DNA of 64,000 bases, taken from assembly GCA_025358295.1 (NCBI GenBank), contig JANYJY010000009.1:1-64000 (forward strand), given 5' to 3'. Both the position numbers and the translations under genes were made by a program. Shown here in pieces: positions 1-8,262 of the stretch. Under the pieces are notes generated by a model that saw nothing but the letters and a program-made list of their open reading frames with translations, made no database searches and was not told the DNA's origin. Source of the DNA: Gammaproteobacteria bacterium (GTDB taxonomy: Bacteria; Pseudomonadota; Gammaproteobacteria; Steroidobacterales; Steroidobacteraceae). Numbering within the stretch: the stretch's first letter is position 1; each line of letters begins with the position of its first letter.

Positions 1-5
1 AAAAC

Positions 6-81
6 TGGAGCCCACGAACGGGATCGAACCGTTGACCTCGTCCTTACCAAGGACGTGCTCTACCAACTGAGCTACGTGGGC
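6..81 (-). tRNA. tRNA-Thr (anticodon GGT)
   Basis: Read on the minus strand the sequence folds as a full cloverleaf: acceptor arm GCCCACG/CGTGGGC, a D arm with AGCTCAGTTGGTAGAGC, anticodon stem CGTCC/GGACG around a loop with GGT, and a T arm with GGTTCGATCC. The 3' CCA is encoded (6-8). It is the last of three tandem tRNAs in the order Tyr-Gly-Thr. In gammaproteobacteria this trio normally precedes a tuf (EF-Tu) gene, which would lie just outside the left edge of the window. Confidence 0.97.
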
Positions 82-91
82 CGCATCCATT

Positions 92-165
92 TGGAGCGGG
101 TGATGGGAATCGAACCCACGTGATCAGCTTGGAAGGCTGACGTTCTACCATTGAACTACACCCGC
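92..165 (-). tRNA. tRNA-Gly (anticodon TCC)
   Basis: Minus-strand cloverleaf of 74 nt with acceptor arm GCGGGTG, anticodon stem TCAGC/GCTGA and anticodon TCC, T arm GGTTCGATTCC and encoded CCA (92-94). It sits 10 nt upstream of tRNA-Thr in transcription order and is probably processed from the same transcript. Confidence 0.97.
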
Positions 166-205
166 ACTCCGTTAGAAGCCAATGGCACCAACCCACTCAC
201 CAAGA

Positions 206-291
206 TGGTGGAGGGGGTAGGATTCGAACCTACGAAGGCATAAGCCAGCAGATTTACAGTCTGCCCCCGTTGGCCGCTTGGGTACCCCTCC
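206..291 (-). tRNA. tRNA-Tyr (anticodon GTA)
   Basis: Minus-strand class II tRNA of 86 nt with acceptor arm GGAGGGG/CCCCTCC, anticodon loop CTGTAAA (GTA), a long variable arm as expected for bacterial tRNA-Tyr, T arm GGTTCGAATCC and encoded CCA. It is the first gene of the Tyr-Gly-Thr transcript and starts about 10 nt after the predicted transcription start of the promoter at 308-336. Confidence 0.97.
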
Positions 292-307
292 TCAAAATGA
301 GCCGCGT

Positions 308-336
308 ATTTTGCGGCGCGAGTCCCCCGCTGTCAA
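308..336 (-). promoter_or_regulatory. sigma-70 promoter of the tRNA-Tyr/Gly/Thr transcript
   Basis: Minus strand: a perfect -35 box TTGACA (plus 331-336), a 17-bp spacer and a -10 box CAAAAT (plus 308-313), followed by a GC-rich stretch ACGCGGC. A GC-rich discriminator is typical of stringently controlled stable-RNA promoters. The predicted start falls near 301, ten bases before tRNA-Tyr. Confidence 0.75.
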
Positions 337-460
337 TGCGTTCCCTGGTGCAGCGCGCAGATTCTCTTGCACTACACGCAGATTCGCATGAGTTGCGCGC
401 AATTACTAACGGCTTCGATGCGACGCCACCCCGTGAGAATGTGGGTCCAGCGGACGGAAT

Positions 461-494
461 TTGACAACATCGTACGATATATATATCTTACGAT
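461..494 (+). promoter_or_regulatory. PadR-gene promoter with 26-bp palindromic operator
   Basis: A perfect -35 box TTGACA lies at 461-466. Directly behind it, 469-494 is a near-perfect palindrome: 12 of 13 base pairs match (only 475/488 fails), with outer half-sites ATCGTA and TACGAT around an alternating AT centre. It covers the space where the -10 box must lie, so a bound regulator would block RNA polymerase. The PadR-family gene begins 26 bp downstream, which suggests autorepression; the -10 box itself is not clear. Confidence 0.7.
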
Positions 495-520
495 AGGTCT
501 TACAATATATTTGGAATCAT

Positions 521-1141
521 ATGCATCGTCATTCACATCACTTTTCTGGCCGCCACCATGGCGGTCGGGGCTTCGGTCACTTCGGCAAGGGCTTCCTGGA
601 CGGCGGCGGTATGGGCGGCCGTGCCTTTGGCATGGGCCGCAAACTGGCGTCTGTCGATCTGCAGCTTGTTATCTTGGGGCTGCTCGCCGAAAAGCCACGC
701 CATGGCTATGAAATCATCAAGGCCTTGGACGAACGCTCCAAGGGGTTTTATATCCCCAGCCCCGGCATGGTGTACCCGGCACTGACCTACCTAGAGGAAA
801 TCGGCCACGCCACCGTCGAGGTTGACGGCGCCCGCAAGCTCTACAACATCACCGACGCCGGCAAGGAACACTTAGAAGCCAACCGCGCTATGGCCGACTC
901 ACTATTTGCGCAATTCGGCCGGGTCGGCGAGCGCATGGACCGCGTACGCCGCGCCATGCGCATTGATGAGACCGGCGAGACGACCGACGGCGAAATCGAC
1001 CGCCGTGGCTCCAAGGAATTACTGCACGCGCGGCGCGACCTCAAAACCGTGCTCGCGGACAAATGGGATTCACCGCGCGAAGAGCAGCTACGCATCGCCG
1101 ACATCCTGAAACGAGCCAGCAAGGAAATTCTGGGTCAATGA
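521..1141 (+). CDS. PadR-family transcriptional regulator, YqjI-like, His-rich N-terminus
   Basis: The protein has 206 residues. Residues 1-40 are rich in His and Gly (His at 2, 4, 6, 7, 12, 13 and 20), and a PadR winged-helix domain follows (about 45-125), with the family features LVILGLL, HGYEIIKAL and the wing segment PSPGMVYPALTYLEE. E. coli YqjI, a nickel/iron-responsive repressor, has the same design of a metal-binding N-terminal tail before a PadR domain, so metal sensing is likely here too; that is inference from architecture. The 26-bp palindrome at 469-494 is the probable operator. The stop codon overlaps the ATG of the next gene (ATGA, 1138-1141), so the two are translationally coupled. 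A His codon run at the start agrees with ATG at 521. Confidence 0.88.
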   Translation: MHRHSHHFSGRHHGGRGFGHFGKGFLDGGGMGGRAFGMGRKLASVDLQLVILGLLAEKPRHGYEIIKALDERSKGFYIPSPGMVYPALTYLEEIGHATVEVDGARKLYNITDAGKEHLEANRAMADSLFAQFGRVGERMDRVRRAMRIDETGETTDGEIDRRGSKELLHARRDLKTVLADKWDSPREEQLRIADILKRASKEILGQ

Positions 1142-2190
1142 TCCCGACCGGCGCTGCGCGCTGGCTGACCTGGGCAGCGGCGATTTCACTGCCTGTCTTT
1201 GCATGCGCCGAGGTGCCGGCGGATGCCCCCGGATTGATGCGCGACGTCGTATTTACCGAATACTCTGACCGGTCGCGCAATGCCGAACTGGTGCAACGGC
1301 TTCTGACGCCGTTGGTCGGCGCGGCGGCAACACGGCGGGCCGCGACTCTGCACCGGGTCGTGCGGCAGCAGCCCATCGATCTGGCACGCGAGAAATTCGT
1401 GCTCTACGTACCGCCCCGCGCGCCGCCGCAGGGCTACTCACTGCTGGTATTCGTGCCACCCTGGTCGAATGCGGCTTTGCCGCCGGCCTGGGCGGCCGTG
1501 TTAGATCGCCACGGCATGATCTTCGTCGGCGCCGCAAATTCCGGTAATGACGCGAACGTGCTGGACCGCCGGATCCCTTTGGCGCTGCTCGCCGCACAAA
1601 ATGTCCGGGGGCGCTTCCCGATCGACCCTTCGCAGGTCTACATCGGCGGCTTTTCCGGCGGATCGCGCGTCGCCTTGCGTGCGGCACTCGCCTATCCCGA
1701 TGTGTTTCACGGTGTACTGCTCAATGCAGGCAGCGATCCGATCGGCGACGACCAGGCCGCCCTGCCGACGCTCGAACTGTTCCAGCAGTTTCAGGATTCG
1801 ACGCGCATCGTCTACCTAACGGGCAAAGATGATCGATCGAACATCGAGCGCGACGAAGACAGCCGGCACTCGCTGCGGGGATGGTGCGTTTTTGGCTTGA
1901 GCGTCGAGACCATGCCCTGGGCGGGCCACCAAGCCGCCGCACCGCCGGAACTGGACCGCGCGTTGAATGACCTCGCCGAGCCCGTTCGAGCCGACCCCAG
2001 CAAGCTTGCGGACTGCCGGGAGGGCGTGGCGCGGCAAATGCACGCGCAACTAGAACGAGCAAGGGATCTGATCCGCCGCGGTCAATCCGCCGACGCTCGG
2101 GCGCTATTGAAAAAAATTGACGCGCATTATGGCGGGTTGGCGGCGCCGCAGAGCGTCGAACTCGATGCACGAGCCGACCTCACGCCCTGA
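1138..2190 (+). CDS. Secreted alpha/beta-hydrolase, PHB-depolymerase/feruloyl-esterase-like
   Basis: Of two possible starts, ATG 1138 is preferred because it overlaps the PadR stop and gives a signal peptide (hydrophobic WLTWAAAISLPVFACA, with a likely cleavage after A-C-A). The 350-residue protein carries the nucleophile elbow GFSGGSR near residue 175, the usual Gly-x-Ser-x-Gly arrangement of alpha/beta-hydrolases. The preceding strand and later segments resemble polyhydroxybutyrate depolymerase and feruloyl esterase relatives. A probable catalytic His is in WAGHQ near residue 265. The C-terminal 80 residues are Arg/Ala-rich and helical. Substrate is unknown. Coupling to a metal-type PadR regulator is odd, because YqjI partners are usually siderophore reductases. 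Confidence 0.75.
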   Translation: MIPTGAARWLTWAAAISLPVFACAEVPADAPGLMRDVVFTEYSDRSRNAELVQRLLTPLVGAAATRRAATLHRVVRQQPIDLAREKFVLYVPPRAPPQGYSLLVFVPPWSNAALPPAWAAVLDRHGMIFVGAANSGNDANVLDRRIPLALLAAQNVRGRFPIDPSQVYIGGFSGGSRVALRAALAYPDVFHGVLLNAGSDPIGDDQAALPTLELFQQFQDSTRIVYLTGKDDRSNIERDEDSRHSLRGWCVFGLSVETMPWAGHQAAAPPELDRALNDLAEPVRADPSKLADCREGVARQMHAQLERARDLIRRGQSADARALLKKIDAHYGGLAAPQSVELDARADLTP

Positions 2191-2204
2191 AGGCACCGCC
2201 GTCC

Positions 2205-4652
2205 CTAGTGCGGCGCCTTGAGGTGCGCCTCGAATAGCCGGTAGATTCTCTTGTACTCGTCCAGCCAGGAATCGGCATTGGTGAAACCGTGCCGATCGAG
2301 TGCGTACGGGGACATCGTAAAATCATCCTTATGCAGTTCGATCAAACGCTGGTACAGACGTATGGAGTCTTCGAACAAGACATTGTCGTCGATGACCCCG
2401 TGACAGATGAGCAGCGGATCTTGCAGGCCATCCGCAAATTCCATGGGCGAGGAACGCGTGTAGGCAATGGGATCGACCTGCGGGTCATTGAGGATGGCTG
2501 ACGTGTAATTGTGATCGTACTGCATCCAGTCCGTGACCGGCCGCAGGGCGGCGCCCGCGGCAAACTCCCCGGGCGCCCGAAACAATGCCATCAATGTCAT
2601 GAATCCGCCGTACGAGCCGCCATAGATCCCGACCCGCTTGGGGTCCACGGAAGCCTGTTCGGCCAACCATTTCTTGCCGTCCAACAGGTCGTCCAATTCC
2701 GGATGGCCCATTTGCCGGTAGATGGCGGCTCGCCATGCGCGTCCATAGCCTGCCGAAGCACGATAGTCCATGTCGAGGACCACATAGCCATGCTGCACCA
2801 GCAAGTTGTGGAACATTTGCTCGCGAAAATAATAGGGATAGCGCAGATGCACGTTCTGCACATAACCCGCGCCGTGAACGAAGATCACGGCCGGCCGCTG
2901 CGCCCCGGCTGCCGCGAGCGGCGCCCGGTATAACTTCGCGTAAATCGCGCCGTCAAAATGCGTCGATGGAATCTTGACGATTTCCGGCGCAAGCCACGTG
3001 TGGGATTTGTACTCGGCAGTACGCGTATCCGTCAGTTCTTCGGCCGCCCCGGATCCATCGGATTTGACCAGCGCAATTTGCGCGTTGATGTAGGGCGAAG
3101 AATGCGTCACCAACAATTGCTTGCCGGAGCGATCGAGCGCAAAGCTGTCGACACCGTCAAGCCGGGTGATTCGCTGCAGATCCCCGCCGCCGCTGGGAAT
3201 CCGGTACACATCATAGGAGTACGGTGCCCTTGAATTGCTCAAGCCAAAGAACCAGCGCCCATCCAAAGACAAGACCGGGTCGGAGACCTCGAAGGCGCCA
3301 TGGGTGAGCGCACGTGCGGCTACACCGGGCGCCTTTGTATAGAGATGAGAAAAGCCGGATTCCTCGGATAGAAACCATAGCGTGCGGTTGTCAGCGAGCC
3401 AGCCGAATTCATTGAAGGTCCAGCCTATCCACGCCGAATCCGTCAATCGGTGCTGCGGGACCAGCGCATATTTCGTGAAATCCACGCTGGCGATCCAACG
3501 ATCCTTGTTGTCGATCGACAAGAATTGTACGGCGAGAGCGGTGCCATCGCGGCTCCAGGCAATTCCGCCCGCGCCCGGATCCGGCTCATCCGAGACTATG
3601 GTAACGCCGCGCGTTGGGTCGCGCGGCGCCGGTTTGGCGCCGGGACTCGCGAGGCCGCCGGGCGGCGTCTCGGTACCATTCTCCGCGCGAATCGACTTGA
3701 GCGGATCTTCGCCGATGCCGGGCAGAACTTCCAGGCTCAGCGCATGCACCGTGTGATCGACCAGATTCAGCAGCACCAAGGACTGCGGCGCCGGCGGATT
3801 GCGGCCGACGCGGATACGCTCGGTCTCGAACTCCTCATAACCGGATTCCGTGACATAGCGCGTGAGTTTGCCCTCGAAGCCTTTGTCGGCCGACTTCGCA
3901 GCCGTCACGACAATCAGCCAGCGCGCATCGGGCGACAGCTCGGCATCGCGAATGGCGACATCTGCACCCAGATAGAAAGGCGCCGCGGCGCGTGTTGCAT
4001 CGGACTTGCGCAATTCCTCGGCATGCCTCTTGTTGGTTTCCGAGTCTTCATGCAGACGCTTGAGCGTGGCGAATGTACGTAGCTGCATGGCGCGCAAATC
4101 ATCCTGCTTGGGCGGCGCATCCGGATCCGCTTCGGCCTTGACGACCGCGACCGGTGTGGTGAGTCCCGAGCTGAATTCATGCACGAACCAATCATTGCCC
4201 ACGCGGAAGCTCAATAGCCGGCCGTCGGCTGAAAACTGCGGCGAGGCTTCCATTTGCGGCGTTCGCGTGATCTGGGTAAGCCGGCCGCTGGATAAGTCGC
4301 GGACGAAGATATCGCCGCTGCGGGCGAATGCCGCACGCTTACCGGCGGCATCGAACACCGACGTCGAATCGGCCTCCGCCATCGCCTTGGATTCGACCAC
4401 GCCGTCCTTGCGATGCGCCAGGTCGATCCGATGCAGATCGACGATGGGGGAGCCGCTGCGCTTCACCGAGTAATAAACTCCGCGGCCGTCGGCGGACCAG
4501 TAGGCATCCTTCACGGCAGGCCCGATCCAAGCCGGATCCGCCATGATTTTCTCGAGGGTGAGGTCCTGCGGTCGCTTCGCGGAATCGGCGGCGGCTGCGC
4601 CCGCCAATGCCAACGCAGCAACGCACCAGGCGAATGACAGCTCCATTCTCAT
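2205..4652 (-). CDS. S9-family prolyl oligopeptidase (DPP4-like), secreted
   Basis: ATG 4652 is chosen over the upstream TTG 4670 because GGAG lies eight bases before it. The 815-residue protein starts with a signal peptide (FAWCVAALALAGAAAA). Residues to about 530 form beta-propeller repeats with WD40/PD40-like segments such as LSPDARW and WSRDGTAL. The C-terminal alpha/beta-hydrolase domain has the catalytic elbow GGSYGG, an Asp in HGVIDDNV and a His in LDRHGF, completing a Ser-Asp-His triad. Members cleave peptides after Pro or Ala in the periplasm or outside. It follows the amidohydrolase gene by 42 bp on the same strand and may be the last gene of that operon, although its function there is unclear. 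Confidence 0.9.
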   Translation of the reverse strand: MRMELSFAWCVAALALAGAAAADSAKRPQDLTLEKIMADPAWIGPAVKDAYWSADGRGVYYSVKRSGSPIVDLHRIDLAHRKDGVVESKAMAEADSTSVFDAAGKRAAFARSGDIFVRDLSSGRLTQITRTPQMEASPQFSADGRLLSFRVGNDWFVHEFSSGLTTPVAVVKAEADPDAPPKQDDLRAMQLRTFATLKRLHEDSETNKRHAEELRKSDATRAAAPFYLGADVAIRDAELSPDARWLIVVTAAKSADKGFEGKLTRYVTESGYEEFETERIRVGRNPPAPQSLVLLNLVDHTVHALSLEVLPGIGEDPLKSIRAENGTETPPGGLASPGAKPAPRDPTRGVTIVSDEPDPGAGGIAWSRDGTALAVQFLSIDNKDRWIASVDFTKYALVPQHRLTDSAWIGWTFNEFGWLADNRTLWFLSEESGFSHLYTKAPGVAARALTHGAFEVSDPVLSLDGRWFFGLSNSRAPYSYDVYRIPSGGGDLQRITRLDGVDSFALDRSGKQLLVTHSSPYINAQIALVKSDGSGAAEELTDTRTAEYKSHTWLAPEIVKIPSTHFDGAIYAKLYRAPLAAAGAQRPAVIFVHGAGYVQNVHLRYPYYFREQMFHNLLVQHGYVVLDMDYRASAGYGRAWRAAIYRQMGHPELDDLLDGKKWLAEQASVDPKRVGIYGGSYGGFMTLMALFRAPGEFAAGAALRPVTDWMQYDHNYTSAILNDPQVDPIAYTRSSPMEFADGLQDPLLICHGVIDDNVLFEDSIRLYQRLIELHKDDFTMSPYALDRHGFTNADSWLDEYKRIYRLFEAHLKAPH

Positions 4653-4694
4653 TTTGGACACTCCAGCCAAAGAATTGTAATAGCGCTGGAAGCG

Positions 4695-5558
4695 CTATGC
4701 GAGTCCCAGCACGGCCACGGCATTGTCCTTCAGAATCAAATCGTGGACCTCGGGCTTGAAGCCCGCCTCTCGAAAATCTTTGATCCAGCGATCGGGTGCA
4801 ATCAAGGGGAAATCGGAACCGAACAACATCTTGCGCTTCAGCTGCGTATTCGCGTACTGCACCAGCTGCGGCGGAAAGTATTTCGGCGACCAGCCGGACA
4901 GATCGATATACACATTCGGCTTGTGCAGGCACACCGACAGGGCCTCGTCCTGCCAGGGCCAAGACGGATGCGCGATGATGATTTTCATGTCGGGAAAGTC
5001 GGCCGCGACGTCGTCGAGATGAATGGGATTCGAATACTTCAGGCGCACCCCGCCCCCACCCGGCATGCCGGTGCCGATTCCCGAGTGCCCGCTGTGAAAT
5101 ATCGCCGGAAGCTTGTGCTCCGCGATGACCTCGTACAATCTATAGGCCATCCGGTCGTTCGGAAAGAATCCCTGCACCGTGGGATGAAACTTAAAGCCGC
5201 TTATTCCGCCCTCCTTGAGCAGACCTCGCGCCTCACGCACCCCCATCTTGCCCTTATGAGGATCTATGCTGGCGAACGCCAACATGATGTCGCTGTTCTC
5301 TCTTGCCGCGTCGCGCACCTCTTCGTTCGGAATGCGCTTCGAACCCAGCTCATGCTCCGAGTCGACCGTGAACATCACGAGTCCGATCTTGCGTTCGCGG
5401 TAGTAGGCGATCGTCTCAGCGATCGTCGGTCGTTTGCCGGCCTTGAAGTACTTCGATGCAGCGTCTTCGTATTCCTTCCACACCTCGTCCGTGGGCTGGC
5501 GGCAGGACACTTCGGCGTGCGTGTGCACATCGATCGCTATCAGATCTTTAATGTTCAT
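4695..5558 (-). CDS. Amidohydrolase family 2 protein (ACMSD / resorcylate-decarboxylase type)
   Basis: The protein has 287 residues and a TIM-barrel metal site: DVHTH near the N-terminus (His-x-His), FHSGHSG, AHPSWPWQ and GSDFP near the C-terminus. This pattern belongs to the ACMSD-like branch of amidohydrolases (PF04909), which contains decarboxylases and hydrolases of aromatic acids or of ring-cleavage products. A strong ribosome site AGGGGAAA precedes the ATG. It lies 12 bp after the fatty-acid/aryl-CoA multienzyme gene and probably shares its transcript, so an aromatic or branched acyl-CoA breakdown route is a reasonable guess. Substrate cannot be told from sequence. Confidence 0.8.
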   Translation of the reverse strand: MNIKDLIAIDVHTHAEVSCRQPTDEVWKEYEDAASKYFKAGKRPTIAETIAYYRERKIGLVMFTVDSEHELGSKRIPNEEVRDAARENSDIMLAFASIDPHKGKMGVREARGLLKEGGISGFKFHPTVQGFFPNDRMAYRLYEVIAEHKLPAIFHSGHSGIGTGMPGGGGVRLKYSNPIHLDDVAADFPDMKIIIAHPSWPWQDEALSVCLHKPNVYIDLSGWSPKYFPPQLVQYANTQLKRKMLFGSDFPLIAPDRWIKDFREAGFKPEVHDLILKDNAVAVLGLA

Positions 5559-5570
5559 CGTCGTTTCCCC

Positions 5571-7688
5571 TTAACGCAAATTGCGCTCGGCCTGCCACTC
5601 GCCCAGCGTACGCCCCTCGCTCACTAGACGCGCCAGCAACGGCGCCGGTTGCCAATGCATGGACCCGAACCGGTCGCGGTACTTTAGAATGGCGTCATAC
5701 ACGGTTTTGAGACCGATGTTATCGGCATGAAATAGCGGCCCGCCGCGATATCGCGGAAACCCGTATCCCGCGCACCACACCACGTCCACATCGCTCGCGC
5801 GGGCCGCTACACCCTCTTCCAAAATCCGCATGCCTTCGTTGATCAACGGGTACACGCAGCGTTCGACGATTTCCCCGGCAGCGTGTGCGCTTTGCGGAAT
5901 GTTGAGCCTGAGCGCCGTCGCTTTGAGAATGTCGATCGCCTCCGGATCGTCGTGGCGCGTCCGATCGCCGGGCAGATATTTGTAATAGCCCCTGCCGTTC
6001 TTTTGACCGAGCCGGCCGGCGGCATGCAGCGCAATATCTGCCTGATAGTAGGAAGGGTCCGGCGGATATCGTTCGGCGTTGGCCCGATGCACGTTGACCC
6101 CGACATCGATTCCCGCCATGTCGAACACCGCCAGAATGCCCATGGCCATGCCCCATGCCTCGAGCGCACCATCAACCTCACGCGGCGTCGCTCCCTCGAG
6201 GACCATGCGCTGCGCCTCGCGCGCGTATCCCTCCATCATGCGATTGCCGATGAAGCCATAACAGACGCGCGCCAGCACCGGCGTTTTCTTCAGAGCTTTC
6301 GACAAATCCAACGCCGCGCCGATTACGGCCGGCGCGGTGCTGTCGGTGCGCACCACCTCGAGCAGCGGCATGACATTGGCGGGCGAAAAGAAATGCAGCC
6401 CGATGACATCGCTCGGCCGCCGCGTGACCGCCGCAATGGCGTTGATGTCGAGAGTCGAAGTATTCGTCGCCAGCACGGCATCGGGCTTGGCGACGGCATC
6501 GAGCTCCTTGAATATTGTTTGCTTCAGATCCAGGTTCTCGAACACGGCTTCGATCAGGACATCGGCCGTTGCAAGGTCTGAATAATTCAGGGTGCCGCGA
6601 ATTAGCGCCAGGCGCTTGGCCTTCTCTGCCGTCGTCAATCTGCCGCGCTTGACCATCGAATCGTAGGTCTTCGCCATGGCCGCAAGACCGCGATCCAGCG
6701 CCTCCCGAGTGCTATCCAGAACGGTCACCGGCAAGCCGGCATTGGCAAAGCAAATCGCGATGCCGCCGCCCATGGTACCGGCGCCGATGACGCCGCCGCT
6801 GGCAATCTTGCGCGTCGCGCCATCGAACGACAGTCCCGGAATCTTGCGGGTGTTCCGTTCAGCGAAAAACACATGGATCAGGGCTTTGGCCTCGACGGTC
6901 AGCTTGGTGCGGTTGGCCAGCTCCGTTTCGTACAGCAGACCTTCCTCCAGCGGCAGTCTGGCGGCGGCGCTCACCGCGTCGATCGCAGTCAGCGCGGCCG
7001 TGCGGTTGGGATACTGGCTTTTCGCCTGCGCCGTCAGCCTCGCAATGATCTCCGGCGCTGCCGTCGCTGGATCGACACTGCGTTCCGAGGTACGGCGCAC
7101 GCCGGCGCGATCGCGCAGCAGGGCGCGAGCGAAGGCGACCGTCGCTTCGCGTACGTCGCCGTCAATCTCAGCGTCAATGAACCCGAGCTGGATGCCGGTC
7201 GCGACGTCCACCGGACGCGCCGCCAAAATCAGATCCAAAGTCTTTTCAACCCCGATGAGCCGGGGCATGCGCTGCGTGCCGCCGGCTCCCGGAATGATGC
7301 CGAGAGTGACTTCCGGCAATCCGAAGCGCGTACCGGGCAAGGCAACGCGGTAATGGCAGGCGAGCGAAATTTCGAGCCCGCCTCCCATGACGACGCCGTG
7401 CATCCCAGCCACCACCGGAACGGGAAGCTGCTCGAGTTCTCTGAACAGGTCACGGAACTCGCCCTCCTTGGGAGGTCCGGAAAATTCGCTGATGTCGGCG
7501 CCGGAGAAGAAAGTCGAGCCCTTGCATATCATGACCACCGCTGCGACCTCTGAACGCGCGCGGATATCCGCAATTGCCGCGAATAGGCCTGCGCGCGCCG
7601 CGGCAGAAAGTGTATTGACCGGAGGATTGTCGACGGTAATGACCGCCACCTCGCCGTCCAGGGTGACTGTCACGGGGCTGTTGCTCAT
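5571..7688 (-). CDS. Fused enoyl-CoA hydratase / 3-hydroxyacyl-CoA dehydrogenase (FadJ/FadB alpha-type)
   Basis: The 705-residue protein has an N-terminal crotonase domain (about 1-190) with oxyanion-hole and catalytic segments HGVVMGGGLEIS and FGLPEVTLGIIPGAGGTQ, each containing the expected Glu. A Rossmann NAD domain begins near residue 295 with GVIGAGTMGGGIA, followed by the dehydrogenase catalytic His in GLHFFSPANVMPLLE and two C-terminal dehydrogenase helical domains. It carries out the hydration and oxidation steps of beta-oxidation. At 705 residues it is of the shorter FadJ/peroxisomal type. The start codon overlaps the MarR stop (ATGA, 7685-7688), so it is coupled to its regulator. 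No thiolase or acyl-CoA dehydrogenase lies nearby. Confidence 0.93.
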   Translation of the reverse strand: MSNSPVTVTLDGEVAVITVDNPPVNTLSAAARAGLFAAIADIRARSEVAAVVMICKGSTFFSGADISEFSGPPKEGEFRDLFRELEQLPVPVVAGMHGVVMGGGLEISLACHYRVALPGTRFGLPEVTLGIIPGAGGTQRMPRLIGVEKTLDLILAARPVDVATGIQLGFIDAEIDGDVREATVAFARALLRDRAGVRRTSERSVDPATAAPEIIARLTAQAKSQYPNRTAALTAIDAVSAAARLPLEEGLLYETELANRTKLTVEAKALIHVFFAERNTRKIPGLSFDGATRKIASGGVIGAGTMGGGIAICFANAGLPVTVLDSTREALDRGLAAMAKTYDSMVKRGRLTTAEKAKRLALIRGTLNYSDLATADVLIEAVFENLDLKQTIFKELDAVAKPDAVLATNTSTLDINAIAAVTRRPSDVIGLHFFSPANVMPLLEVVRTDSTAPAVIGAALDLSKALKKTPVLARVCYGFIGNRMMEGYAREAQRMVLEGATPREVDGALEAWGMAMGILAVFDMAGIDVGVNVHRANAERYPPDPSYYQADIALHAAGRLGQKNGRGYYKYLPGDRTRHDDPEAIDILKATALRLNIPQSAHAAGEIVERCVYPLINEGMRILEEGVAARASDVDVVWCAGYGFPRYRGGPLFHADNIGLKTVYDAILKYRDRFGSMHWQPAPLLARLVSEGRTLGEWQAERNLR

Positions 7689-8158
7689 ACCGAACTCCTG
7701 GTTTTACGCAATTCACATAATTTGGCCAGCTGCTTGAGCAGGGCCCGTCGGCTGGCGGCTCCCAGCAGACGAGTGATTCGTGCTTCATGCACCGATTGGT
7801 CGTCGAGCGCATTCTTCAGCGCGCGCTGTCCCGCCGTCGTCAACTGCAGCCGATTGGAGCGACGGTCCGACGCCGATGCGTCACGGCGTACCCAGCCAAG
7901 GGACTCAAGATCATCGATGGCGGCTACCAGGTTGGCGCGCTTGATTCCAAGCGTCTTGCATACCTGTGTTTGGCTGAGGCCGGGACTGCCTGCGATGACC
8001 ATCAATATCGCGAACTGGCCGGGTCGCGTAACCGCGCCGCGCTGGCTCGCGATGAAGTCATCGAACACGGCCAGCTGCGCCTGCCTCAGCATGTAGCCGA
8101 CACGTTGGTCGAGGCCCGCCAGATCGATGGCGGCAGTGTATGGCATTTGTCGCGTCAC
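7685..8158 (-). CDS. MarR-family transcriptional regulator (first copy)
   Basis: The 157-residue protein has a MarR winged helix: TRPGQFAILMVIAG, the recognition helix LGIKRANLVAAIDDLE and the wing DRRSNRLQLT. It is clearly paralogous to the regulator at 9573-10010 and shares GY-LR-AQ, RPGQFA, LGI--AN and QSVHEAR. A 31-bp inverted repeat lies 35 bp upstream of the ATG and is the likely operator. It is the first gene of the operon with the hydratase/dehydrogenase gene, so it probably represses that operon until an aryl- or acyl-CoA ligand appears. The ligand is inference. Confidence 0.9.
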   Translation of the reverse strand: MTRQMPYTAAIDLAGLDQRVGYMLRQAQLAVFDDFIASQRGAVTRPGQFAILMVIAGSPGLSQTQVCKTLGIKRANLVAAIDDLESLGWVRRDASASDRRSNRLQLTTAGQRALKNALDDQSVHEARITRLLGAASRRALLKQLAKLCELRKTRSSV

Positions 8159-8192
8159 GCTAGGGACTCTTCAGCGCCGGGATGTCTGCAAC

Positions 8193-8223
8193 GGCAAAAT
8201 GTTATACATCATAACATTTTGCC
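8193..8223. promoter_or_regulatory. 31-bp inverted repeat, probable MarR operator
   Basis: Two perfect 13-bp arms (GGCAAAATGTTAT at 8193-8205 and its exact complement at 8211-8223) flank the 5-bp spacer ACATC. The site lies between the end of the transporter gene and the start of the first MarR gene. Its AT-rich centre and position just before the regulator fit an operator that overlaps a promoter. A terminator role for the transporter transcript is less likely because no T-run follows the stem. Confidence 0.75.
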
Positions 8224-8262
8224 TGTCATGCAGCCGCTCGCGGCTCGCAGCACGCTGCCAGA

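Noticed and set aside
8193-8223. Reading the 31-bp inverted repeat as a rho-independent terminator
   Set aside because: The stem is AT-rich and no run of T follows on either strand; position before the regulator favours an operator.
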